This document shows positions 42,205 to 49,913 of a DNA stretch of 64,000 nucleotides, one piece after another. This DNA is from Kitasatospora sp. MMS16-BH015. GTDB lineage: Bacteria > Actinomycetota > Actinomycetes > Streptomycetales > Streptomycetaceae. The position numbers and the translations under genes are program-made. The DNA lies in contig NZ_CP025394.1 of assembly GCF_002943525.1 (NCBI RefSeq), positions 4,774,001-4,838,000 on the forward strand. The letters are read 5' to 3'. The first letter of the stretch is position 1. Each line of letters begins with the position of its first letter. The notes beneath the pieces were generated by a model that was not told where the DNA came from, made no database searches, and worked only from the letters and a program-made list of their open reading frames with translations.

Positions 42205-43524
42205 TCAGGCCACCCGGCTCGCACCCTCGGCGGCGCCGTCGTCGGCGGCGTCGGTGGCGGTGGCGGTGGCGGCGAGCTCGGCGGGCGGCGAGATCTCGGC
42301 CTCCAGGTGGAACCAACCGTCCGCACGGACCTCGACCGTGAGCGTCCCGTTGACGTCGGCCAGCCGGGCGGCCAGGTTGTCGAGGCCGCCGTTGCCCGCG
42401 GCGAGCCAGGCCTCGGGGGCTCGGCCGCCGTCCTGGTCGTGGGTCGGCACGCCGTCGTTGGCCAGCCGCAGGCTGGTCGCGCCGTCCTGGGCGACCGCCT
42501 CGATGACGCACCGCGACGCCTTGCTGTGCCGGATCACATTGGTGATGCCCTCGCGCAGCACGGTGGCGAGGACCGTGTCGGCGTCCGCCGAGAGGCGCCC
42601 GTACTCCACCCGCAGATGCGCGTCGATCCCGGCGGCCGAGAGCACCGAGCGGGCCGAGGAGAGCTCCGTCAGCAGCGACATGGACCGGTAGCTGCGCGCC
42701 ACCTCGCGTACGTCGCGCAGGGCCTGGCGGGACAGGCCGATAATGCTCTCCAGCTCTGCCGAGGCCCGGTCGGGCGAGCGGTTGACCATGGCGTGGGCGA
42801 GCTCGCTCTTCAGCGTGATCGCGGAGAGGCTGTACCCCAGCAGGTCGTGCAGGTCGCGGGCGAACCGCAGCCGCTCCTTGATGACGGCGACCCGGGCGAT
42901 GTCGTCCTGCGCCTCGTGGACGGCGAGCGTGAGGTTGGCGAGCAGGGTGAGGCTGTAGACGATGACGCCGGTGACCAGCGTGGACACCACCATGTAGATC
43001 ACCAGGCCCGGCTTGCTGTGGGCCTCCAGGCCGGCGCCCAGGCCGATGGCCGTGACCAGGCAGCCGAAGGCCGGCAGGGCTGCCCGCAACGGCAGCAGCG
43101 ACAGCATCGAGGCGCCGACGAAGCCGCCCATGCCGCCCCAGGGCCAGCCGAGGAACAGCGGGGGCACGGTGGTGAGCAGCGCCTGGGCGAGCAAGGTCCA
43201 CCGCCCGTACCGGGCGCGCAGGCGCCGACATCGGGGGAGCGTGTGCACCAGTTGCAGACCGATGGTGGCCGGCAGCACGGTCAGGGCGCAGACCACGGTG
43301 GGCACAGTGAGGGCCTCGCCGAGGATGTCGACGATCTGCATGACGAGGAACGCCGTCATGACCGACCACACCACGGCCAGCGCGAAGTGCGGGGCGGGCG
43401 CTCGGATGCCCAGGACCCGTACGCCCGGCTCCTGACGGCCCGGGTGCTCGATGGGATCCTCCGGGGCGTCAGGAGCCCGCTGCTCTAACGACAGGGGCTT
43501 CCACCTTCTGGCACTGGCCGTCAT
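42205..43524 (-). CDS. DesK-type sensor histidine kinase
   Basis: A 439-residue membrane kinase. Five or six hydrophobic segments (about 45-68, 75-95, 110-125, 132-165, 172-200) form the sensor. The HisKA_3 phosphoacceptor is His226 in RFARDLHDLLGYSL. The ATPase domain has the N box REGITNVIRHS and G-rich box AAGNGGLDNLAARL. GGAGAG precedes the ATG at 43524. It ends convergent with the response regulator. An Ala/Thr-rich tail follows the ATPase domain. Confidence 0.9.
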   Translation of the reverse strand: MTASARRWKPLSLEQRAPDAPEDPIEHPGRQEPGVRVLGIRAPAPHFALAVVWSVMTAFLVMQIVDILGEALTVPTVVCALTVLPATIGLQLVHTLPRCRRLRARYGRWTLLAQALLTTVPPLFLGWPWGGMGGFVGASMLSLLPLRAALPAFGCLVTAIGLGAGLEAHSKPGLVIYMVVSTLVTGVIVYSLTLLANLTLAVHEAQDDIARVAVIKERLRFARDLHDLLGYSLSAITLKSELAHAMVNRSPDRASAELESIIGLSRQALRDVREVARSYRSMSLLTELSSARSVLSAAGIDAHLRVEYGRLSADADTVLATVLREGITNVIRHSKASRCVIEAVAQDGATSLRLANDGVPTHDQDGGRAPEAWLAAGNGGLDNLAARLADVNGTLTVEVRADGWFHLEAEISPPAELAATATATDAADDGAAEGASRVA

Positions 43525-43637
43525 GGCTCTCCGTAAGGTGTGAGGCGGCCCGGGAGGGCCGGGTGTGGCTGGGGTGGACCGGGTGCTCTGGATGATGGTA
43601 GAGCGTGAGCGATCCGCCCGGGAGACCTCGACCGGAC

Positions 43638-45101
43638 CTACCGGTCCTCCGGCAGGGAGCCGAGGATGAACTCGCCGACCGCCGACTCGACCCGCCAGTC
43701 CAGGCCGAAGGCCTCGGCCGAGAGGCTGGTGTCACCGGTCCCCAGCGCGCAGCCGGCCAGGCCCATGCCGGTGGTCAGCAGGTACAGCGTCTGCTGCACC
43801 ACGCCGACGTGTTTCAGGGTCAGCGCGTAGGAGAGTCCGCTGTACTTCCAGGAGACCCGGGCGAATCGGGCGGTCATGGTGAGCAGCAGGTCGGGCGGTG
43901 CGGTCATCCCGGCGCCGCTCTGGGCCTCGCGCAGCAGCGTGGCGGCCGGCGGTGTGCCCGAGGCGAGCCGGACCAGCGCGTGGCCGAGCGGGTCGTAGTA
44001 GTAGACGCCGGGGTCGAGGTCGGCGCAGCGTCCGACGGTGAGGTAGAACTCCAACTCGGCGCAGGCGCCGCCGCTGGGGTACGGGCGACTGTTCGTCCCC
44101 GGGTGGTCGTCCGAGGGGGCGGGGCTGCCGGTGCCCCGGACGCGCAGGGCGCGGTGGAGCAGCTCGCCCAGCTGTTGGAGCGTCACCGGCCTCGGCCCGT
44201 GTCGGCGGACCGACCGCCGCTGGTCCAGCACCTCGGCCAGGGAGGCTTCCCAGCCCGGCTTTTCGGGGTCGGGCCGGGGCAGGGGGATCCGGGTGCCGGG
44301 CGGCACGGGCTTGAGGGGCGGGAGCCGGTCCTGCCTGCCGCGCAGCGGGTAGGTGGCGCCGAACGGCTGGTCGTGCAGACCGGGGCGGCTGCTCCAGTGG
44401 AACCGGAGGTCGTGGTGGGACCAGGGGAGCAGCGCCGGGTCGCGGTCCTCGGGGAAGCGGGCCTGGTGGGCCCGCGCGGGCTGTTCGGCGACCTCGACCA
44501 TGCCGGTCGCGATCAGATGGGCGATCAGGGCGTCGGCGGTCGCCCGGGCGATCGGCAGCCGTTCGGCCGCCCGTTCCAGCGTGACGGGGCCGCCGAGCGA
44601 GGCGATCAGCCAGCCGACCTCGGGCCGGGTGAAGACGGCGCGGAAGGGCGACAGCGGTGACTCCAGCAGGCTGCCGCGCCCGGTGGACCGCAGCGCCGCG
44701 AACCGGGAGAGCCGCAGCAGCAGACCCGCCGGCACCGGCACCGGGTCGAGCCGGGCACCGAGGGCCGTCGGGACGACGGACAGCAGCGGCTCCTCCCCGT
44801 CCGGTGCCCCGATCGAGCGGACCACCAGGCCGCCCAGCCGCTGCAACGCGGCCAGCAGGCCCAGTCTCGACCGGAGTTCACCGGTGCCCGGGACGTTCTC
44901 CAACTGGACGGGGCCGAGCGACATCCGGCGCAGTGCCTCCGTCAGGACCGTGCCGGGCTGCGGGAGGTGCAGGTCGCCCCAGTGGGAGCGGAGCATCACC
45001 GCGCCGTCGTCCAACTGCTCCAGCAGGGTGTCCTCGCGCAGGGACCACAGCTTGATCCAGGGGGCGGAGGAGGAGCTGTCGGAGGGCTGGTCGGACGGCA
45101 C
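43638..45101 (-). CDS. SagB-type azoline dehydrogenase (nitroreductase fold)
   Basis: A 487-residue FMN enzyme predicted to oxidise peptide azolines to azoles. The N-terminal 230 residues are the SagB-type winged-helix-like region (IKLWSLREDTLLEQLDDGAV). The nitroreductase domain follows: LDQRRSVRRHGPRPVTLQQL, SGGACAELEFYLTV, WKYSGLSYALTLKHVGVVQQ (with the Lys-Tyr pair needed in BcerB-type enzymes) and GEFILGSLPEDR. The GTG at 45101 has AGGAG five bases upstream. It is 30 bases downstream of the YcaO gene, in one operon. Confidence 0.85.
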   Translation of the reverse strand: MPSDQPSDSSSSAPWIKLWSLREDTLLEQLDDGAVMLRSHWGDLHLPQPGTVLTEALRRMSLGPVQLENVPGTGELRSRLGLLAALQRLGGLVVRSIGAPDGEEPLLSVVPTALGARLDPVPVPAGLLLRLSRFAALRSTGRGSLLESPLSPFRAVFTRPEVGWLIASLGGPVTLERAAERLPIARATADALIAHLIATGMVEVAEQPARAHQARFPEDRDPALLPWSHHDLRFHWSSRPGLHDQPFGATYPLRGRQDRLPPLKPVPPGTRIPLPRPDPEKPGWEASLAEVLDQRRSVRRHGPRPVTLQQLGELLHRALRVRGTGSPAPSDDHPGTNSRPYPSGGACAELEFYLTVGRCADLDPGVYYYDPLGHALVRLASGTPPAATLLREAQSGAGMTAPPDLLLTMTARFARVSWKYSGLSYALTLKHVGVVQQTLYLLTTGMGLAGCALGTGDTSLSAEAFGLDWRVESAVGEFILGSLPEDR

Positions 45102-45130
45102 GGTGACTCCTGGTCGGGGTTCGGGTGTAC

Positions 45131-47398
45131 TCAGACGAACAGGGGGATCGGATTCAGCTCCTCGTACGGTGTCGGGCGCGGCAGCCTGCCGAGGGACACG
45201 GGGACGTCGAAGAGCCGGCCCGGCGCGAACCGGGGCCAGAAGTGCCGCAGGCCCGGTACCAGGGTCCGCACTACGGGCAGCCCCAGGTCGGGGCGGGTCT
45301 GGTCCAGTATGCAGACCTCCAGGCCCCGCTGTTCCAACGTTCCCTGCAGGCTCCGGAGTTCGTCGAGCAGGTCTCCAGTCGGGCGATAGCCGTAGTCGAG
45401 CGGCGTACGAGCCGGGGCCGCCGGATCCGGGGCGAGGTAGGGCATGCCGTCCCGGGTGGCGGTGCGCCACCAGTGCAGGGCGACCGGGTCGGCGCAGCCG
45501 TAACCCGTCCCGTCCGGGTGGGCTCCCAGGACGGGCGGGAGCAGCTGGTTCATCTCGGTGAGCGCCCGGCAGAGGGCGATGGCCGGGTCGGGGTGGGCGC
45601 CGAAGCCGAAGACGATGTCCTCGGGCCCGCGGCCGGTCCGCCGGGACAGCGCCGCGACCACCGGGACGCCGAGGTCCGAGGTGAGGTCCAGGGCCCAGAC
45701 CGCACGGCCCAGTTCGGCGTGCGCCTGGCACACCTCGGCCGTCCAGGGGTCGCCGAAGGAGGTGAGGTCGACGGCCGGCTGGCGGGTGCGGTTGTACCAC
45801 CACAGGGCCACCGCGTCCCGTTCGACCAGCTCCAGCAGGCCCTGCAGTGCGGCGTCCTCCAGCGTGCCGCCGGCGGCGCAGCCATTGGAGTCGGCGTGGA
45901 CCATCCGCCGGCCGGGCTGGTCGGGGACGTTGTAGTAGAGCAGGGTGGTCGGGAACAGCACGTGGCGCGCCCTGGTCAGTGACCAGACGGGTGACCAGTC
46001 GAGCACCGCGTCGGGGTCGAAGGGCTCGGCGACCCGGTGGAAGGGGTGGCCGCCCGCGTTCGCCCCGGCCCGCTGGGCGAACTGCCGCTCGTCCCAGAGC
46101 TGGCAGCTGCCGGGATGCACGGCGTCCGGGCCGAGCGAGCGCAGCGAGCCGCGGACCCGGGCCTCGTCGCCCTGCCACGAGCCGCTGATCCGCTCCACCG
46201 CCTCGCAGAGCGCACCCACCTGGGCCTCCAGCGGAGTCCGGCCCTTGCCGCAGCTCTCCTGGCGCAGTGTGGCGCGCAGTTCGGACATCCGCCGGGGCCC
46301 GAGCGCCGGGTTGTGCCCGGCCCGGTAGACGTTGAGCAGTTCGGGTCCGCGCGGGTCGCGACGGATGTCCTTGACCACGCCGGTCACCGGGCTGAGCAGG
46401 TGCCCGTACCGGTTGAGCACGTGCTGCGAGGAGAGTGCCCGGTGGCCGCCGCCCGTGGCCCTGCTCCGGCGGTGGGTCAGGACCACCGGCCGCTCGGCCT
46501 GACCGGCCATCATCGAGGCGTCCCCGCAGTCCGGGCACTGGGGGCGGCGGGTGAGCCGGTGCGACCGGGTGGCGAGGGTGAGGGTGTCCAGGGTGGTCAC
46601 GCAGTCCTGCTCGCCGCTGCGGCGGCCGGCCAGCCACTTGGTGCACTCCAGGGCGGCGAGTTGGGCGCCCAGGCCGACCGTGACCGGGAGTGCGGCCTTC
46701 GGTATGGGCACCGGGGCACCGCCATGCCGCAGCCGGACCGGGGCCTCGGCGTGCCGGTGCCCCCGGAGCCGGTGGGCGAGGCAGTTCCAGCAGGCACCGG
46801 CACCGGGCCGGAACACCGGGCCGACCCACAGGGTGGTGCCGCACACCTTGGTGAGCAGCCAGGGGCGGCCGTCGGCCCGCCGCTCGGCGTCGACCGCGCG
46901 CAGCCGCGGATCGAGGTAGTCGGAGCAGACCACCAGGTCGAGGTCGGCCGGCCGGCCCGCCCCGGCCGGCGGGATCCCCGCGGCCAGGCAGGCGGCGCGC
47001 AGCGGTGCGTCGTCCACCTCGCCGACGGCGGTGATCCGCAGGGTGCCGGCCCGCTCGGGGGCGCCGCCGGCGAGTTCCCAGTACGCCCTGGCCGCGCTGT
47101 CCCCGGCCTCGGCCGGCCGCTGGGGCGGACGGTGGTCGAGCAGCCCCTGGTGGGTCAACTGGCCGATCAGTTTGGCCACTTGCTCGGGCCGGACGGTGGG
47201 TGTCGCCTCGCTCAGCAGCGTCGGCAGATCCCGGGTGCCGTCGAGCAGCGGCGCCAGGGCGGCCAGCTCGGCCCCGGCGACGGCCGTCACCCCGCGTTCG
47301 GACATCAGGTAGACGGCGTCACCGGGCACGACCTCCGCCCGGAGGTGCTGCTTGAAGCCGATCAGCGGCGCCGACTCGTTCCCCGCCTGCGTGGTCAT
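45131..47398 (-). CDS. Fused ThiF-like/YcaO cyclodehydratase (TOMM)
   Basis: A 755-residue enzyme predicted to convert Cys, Ser or Thr of a precursor peptide to azolines using ATP. Residues about 1-90 are a peptide-clamp-like region (FKQHLRAEVVPGDAVYLMSE). The ThiF-like C domain holds GACWNCLAHRLRGHRHAE and CPDCGDAS, a likely zinc site. The YcaO domain has the Glu-rich ATP motifs TPLEAQVGALCEAVERISG and LEDAALQGLLELVERDAVA and ends PTPYEELNPIPLFV, the Pro-rich tail typical of cyclodehydratases. The ATG at 47398 lies four bases after the stop of the small upstream gene. Confidence 0.9.
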   Translation of the reverse strand: MTTQAGNESAPLIGFKQHLRAEVVPGDAVYLMSERGVTAVAGAELAALAPLLDGTRDLPTLLSEATPTVRPEQVAKLIGQLTHQGLLDHRPPQRPAEAGDSAARAYWELAGGAPERAGTLRITAVGEVDDAPLRAACLAAGIPPAGAGRPADLDLVVCSDYLDPRLRAVDAERRADGRPWLLTKVCGTTLWVGPVFRPGAGACWNCLAHRLRGHRHAEAPVRLRHGGAPVPIPKAALPVTVGLGAQLAALECTKWLAGRRSGEQDCVTTLDTLTLATRSHRLTRRPQCPDCGDASMMAGQAERPVVLTHRRSRATGGGHRALSSQHVLNRYGHLLSPVTGVVKDIRRDPRGPELLNVYRAGHNPALGPRRMSELRATLRQESCGKGRTPLEAQVGALCEAVERISGSWQGDEARVRGSLRSLGPDAVHPGSCQLWDERQFAQRAGANAGGHPFHRVAEPFDPDAVLDWSPVWSLTRARHVLFPTTLLYYNVPDQPGRRMVHADSNGCAAGGTLEDAALQGLLELVERDAVALWWYNRTRQPAVDLTSFGDPWTAEVCQAHAELGRAVWALDLTSDLGVPVVAALSRRTGRGPEDIVFGFGAHPDPAIALCRALTEMNQLLPPVLGAHPDGTGYGCADPVALHWWRTATRDGMPYLAPDPAAPARTPLDYGYRPTGDLLDELRSLQGTLEQRGLEVCILDQTRPDLGLPVVRTLVPGLRHFWPRFAPGRLFDVPVSLGRLPRPTPYEELNPIPLFV

Positions 47399-47402
47399 GT
47401 CG

Positions 47403-47687
47403 TCAGGCCGCCGCACCCGAGAGGGCCGCCGTGTACTCGGTTTCGTTGAAGGTGAGGCAGTAGGAGGCGGGCCCCGGCGCCACGGCGGGGAGCCGGTCGA
47501 ACAGGTCCACCACGAGGTCGAGCTCCTCGGCGGCCGGCAGGGCCGGCACCGCCTCGCCGGGAGTCGTCCCGATGCCCGCCTCGGCCAGCACCCGGTAGGG
47601 GTTCTCCTCGTACCGGCGGCGTAAGCCGGGCTCGGTCAAGGCCCGCACGATCAGCTCTGCGAAACGCCAGTCCTGGTCTATGGACAT
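47403..47687 (-). CDS. NHLP-like small protein, candidate RiPP precursor
   Basis: A 94-residue protein with GGAGGAAG six bases before the ATG at 47687, the first gene of the minus-strand operon. Residues 8-45 (FAELIVRALTEPGLRRRYEE then NPYRVLAEAGIG) resemble nitrile-hydratase-type leader peptides (NHLP), which end with a valine/leucine-rich acidic strand, here EELDLVVDLF. The last 20 residues (SYCLTFNETEYTAALSGAAA) hold one Cys, two Ser and three Thr, the residues a YcaO enzyme could modify. The low Cys content is unusual for an azole precursor, so the role as substrate is inferred. Confidence 0.6.
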   Translation of the reverse strand: MSIDQDWRFAELIVRALTEPGLRRRYEENPYRVLAEAGIGTTPGEAVPALPAAEELDLVVDLFDRLPAVAPGPASYCLTFNETEYTAALSGAAA

Positions 47688-47909
47688 GCTCTTCCTCCGA
47701 TGACGGTGCCACTGTCGGGCTGCGGATCGACGGACTTTTGAGTCGGGCTCAAGCAAGGAGTTAACGAAATCCGACCGATCTTTGACCAGTGCCTCCCTCA
47801 TGCAGTCGACATGAGGAAGTCACGGCGTTCCGGAACCTCGCCTTCGACCTGAGTGGTCTTCGAGCGCGCGGTGCCACGCTGCGGTCCCCGGCCATCCCGA
47901 GGAGGAGTC
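47688..47909. promoter_or_regulatory. Divergent promoter region of the RiPP-like and acyl operons
   Basis: This 222-base gap separates the minus-strand precursor/YcaO/SagB operon from the plus-strand genes. It contains the inverted repeat TTGAG-TCGGG-CTCAA at 47738-47752, a plausible operator about 50 bases from the precursor start. It is clearly less GC-rich between 47738 and 47790. Confidence 0.45.
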
Positions 47910-48071
47910 ATGGGGCACGGCACGCCCGTCGTCGAACGGATCCTGGTCGCCGCATTCCGGCCGCTCGCCATCCTGGCGGCGGTGTACGGATTCATGCCGC
48001 CGCCGTGGGCCATCCTGCATCTGCTGGGCCGTGCGGGCGGTCCGACCGATGGTCCCCGGAGTTTCGAGTAG
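47910..48071 (+). CDS. Very small hydrophobic peptide
   Basis: A 53-residue protein with AGGAGGAG directly ahead of the ATG at 47910, one of the best ribosome sites in the window. Residues about 8-40 (VERILVAAFRPLAILAAVYG, then FMPPPWAILHLLG) form one or two membrane-embedded stretches. It opens the plus-strand operon that continues with the FAAL gene. The function is unknown; a membrane anchor, a self-resistance peptide or a modified product are all possible. Confidence 0.5.
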   Translation: MGHGTPVVERILVAAFRPLAILAAVYGFMPPPWAILHLLGRAGGPTDGPRSFE

Positions 48072-48081
48072 CGCTTGAGCG
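48064..48081 (+). promoter_or_regulatory. Candidate SARP binding heptads
   Basis: TCGAGTA (48064-48070) and TTGAGCG (48075-48081) form a direct repeat with 11-base periodicity, i.e. heptamers separated by 4 bases. SARP regulators are known to bind such TCGAG-type repeats overlapping the -35 region. The site lies 45 bases before the FAAL start. Confidence 0.4.
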
Positions 48082-48125
48082 GTGGCACACATGCTCGAAC
48101 GCGATCGTCCGTCGGACCAGACGTC

Positions 48126-49913
48126 ATGGGGGTAATGGTGGCGGGAGCCGTTGATTTCACCGATCTGCTGCTTCGCCGGGGCGAGGAGCTGGTGGACCGC
48201 GAGGCCTACCGCTTCGTCCGCGGTGAGGACCTCGACGCGGGGCGCGCCGCCGGAGAGCTGCCGCCGGGCGTCCCGGTCAGCTACGGGGAGCTGGACCGGG
48301 CGGCGAAGCGGATCGCCTCCCGGCTGCAGGAGGGCCGGCCGGTCGGGCAGCGGGTGGTGCTCTGCCACGGGGACGCCGCCGGCTTCCTCCCGGCCTTCGT
48401 GGGCTGCCTGTACGCCGGTGCGATCCCCGTCCCGGCACCCGCGCCCACCGGCACCCGGCAGTCCGGCGAGCGGCTGGCCAGGATCCTCCGGGACACCGCC
48501 GCCGCCGCCGTGCTCACCGACGCGGCGAACGGGCCCGCGGTGTCCCAACTGCTCGCGACGGTGAGCCAGGCGCACATCCCCTGTCTGGCGACGGACCGCC
48601 CGGGCCTGGGCGATCCCGACGCCTGGGTCCGCCCGCCGGCCCGGCCGGACGAGCCGGCCCTGCTGCAGTACACCTCGGGCTCGGTGAGCGAGCCCAGGGG
48701 CGTCGTGGTCAGCCAGGCCAACCTGCTCGCCAACCAGCGGGCCATCCAGCGGGTCCTGGGCACCACCGAGCACTCGCGGATCGGCGGTTGGCTGCCGTTC
48801 CACCACGACATGGGGCTGATCGGCCAGCTGCTGCACCCGCTCTTCCTCGGCGCCTCGGCCGTCCTGCTCCCACCGGTCGCCTTCGCCCATCGGCCCGTCC
48901 GCTGGCTGCAGATGATCGACCGGTACGGCATCACCGTCTCCGGCGCCCCCGACTTCGCCTACCAGCTGTGCGTGCGGCGGGTCCCCGAGGAGCGGGCCGC
49001 GGAGCTCGACCTGTCGCGCCTGGAGATCGCGGTCAGCGGCGGTGAGTCCGTCCGGGCCAAGACGCTGGACGACTTCGCGGCGCACTTCGCCCCGGCCGGG
49101 CTGCGCCCCGGCGTCCTGCGGGCCGGGTACGGCATGGCCGAGGCCACCCTGATGGTCGCGGTCGGCGGCCGGCGGCCGGCCCGCGCGGTGGACGCCGCCG
49201 CGCTGGCGAAGAACCGGGTCGCTCCGGCCGTACCGGACCGGCCTTCGCGCAGGTTCGTCCCGGTCGGCCGGGTGATCGACGAGCTGGAGACGCTGGTCGT
49301 CGATCCGGACTCCAGGCGCCGCCTGCCCGACGGGCAGGTCGGCGAGATCTGGATCCGGGGGAGCAGCGTGGCCCAGGGCTACTGGAACCAGGCCAGGGAG
49401 AGCGTCGAACTCTTCCAGGCGGTGCCGGCCGGGGCGGGGCCGGAGGAGGGCGGCTACCTGCGCACCGGTGACCTGGGCTTCCTCGACGAGGGCGAGCTCT
49501 TCGTGGCCGGCCGGCTCAAGGAGGTCATGATCGTGGCCGGCCGCAACCTCCACCCGCAGGACATCGAGCAGCAGGTGCAGAAGCTCAGCGTCCTGTTCGG
49601 TTCGGGGGCCGCCTTCGCGGTCGGAGCGGACCAGGACGAGGTGGTGGTGGTCCAGGAGGTGCGGTCCGGCGATCGGGACCCCGAGCAGGAGCTGCCCGCG
49701 CTGGTCGGCGCCGTCCGGCGGTGCGTGGCCGAGGAGTTCGGCGTCGCGGTGGAGCACGTCGTCCTGGTCCGGCCCGGCACCGTGCGGCGCACCACCAGCG
49801 GCAAGCTGCGGCGGACCGCGATGCGGCAGCTCTTCCTGGCTGGTCGGATCAAGCCGCTGCACGCGACGCGCGAGCCGGACGGCGCGTCGGCCGCGCTGAC
49901 CTCCGTTGCCTAG
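48126..49913 (+). CDS. Fatty acyl-AMP ligase (FAAL)
   Basis: A 595-residue adenylate-forming enzyme of the FAAL type, which activates a carboxylic acid as its AMP ester and passes it to a carrier protein. Visible blocks are the P-loop LLQYTSGSVSEPRGVVVSQA, GWLPFHHDMGLIGQLLHPLF (diagnostic of FAALs), GYGMAEATLMVAVGG, YLRTGDLGFLDEGELFVAGR and KEVMIVAGRNLHPQDIEQQV. An ATG at 48135 is a possible alternative start. The dehydrogenase gene overlaps its stop. The likely acceptors are the two carrier proteins encoded downstream. Confidence 0.9.
   Translation: MGVMVAGAVDFTDLLLRRGEELVDREAYRFVRGEDLDAGRAAGELPPGVPVSYGELDRAAKRIASRLQEGRPVGQRVVLCHGDAAGFLPAFVGCLYAGAIPVPAPAPTGTRQSGERLARILRDTAAAAVLTDAANGPAVSQLLATVSQAHIPCLATDRPGLGDPDAWVRPPARPDEPALLQYTSGSVSEPRGVVVSQANLLANQRAIQRVLGTTEHSRIGGWLPFHHDMGLIGQLLHPLFLGASAVLLPPVAFAHRPVRWLQMIDRYGITVSGAPDFAYQLCVRRVPEERAAELDLSRLEIAVSGGESVRAKTLDDFAAHFAPAGLRPGVLRAGYGMAEATLMVAVGGRRPARAVDAAALAKNRVAPAVPDRPSRRFVPVGRVIDELETLVVDPDSRRRLPDGQVGEIWIRGSSVAQGYWNQARESVELFQAVPAGAGPEEGGYLRTGDLGFLDEGELFVAGRLKEVMIVAGRNLHPQDIEQQVQKLSVLFGSGAAFAVGADQDEVVVVQEVRSGDRDPEQELPALVGAVRRCVAEEFGVAVEHVVLVRPGTVRRTTSGKLRRTAMRQLFLAGRIKPLHATREPDGASAALTSVA

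Noticed and set aside
43605..44660. Plus-strand open frames opposite the SagB and YcaO genes
   Set aside because: They lie antisense to genes with complete family motifs, and their compositions (Gly/Arg/Pro-rich) are those of shadow frames.
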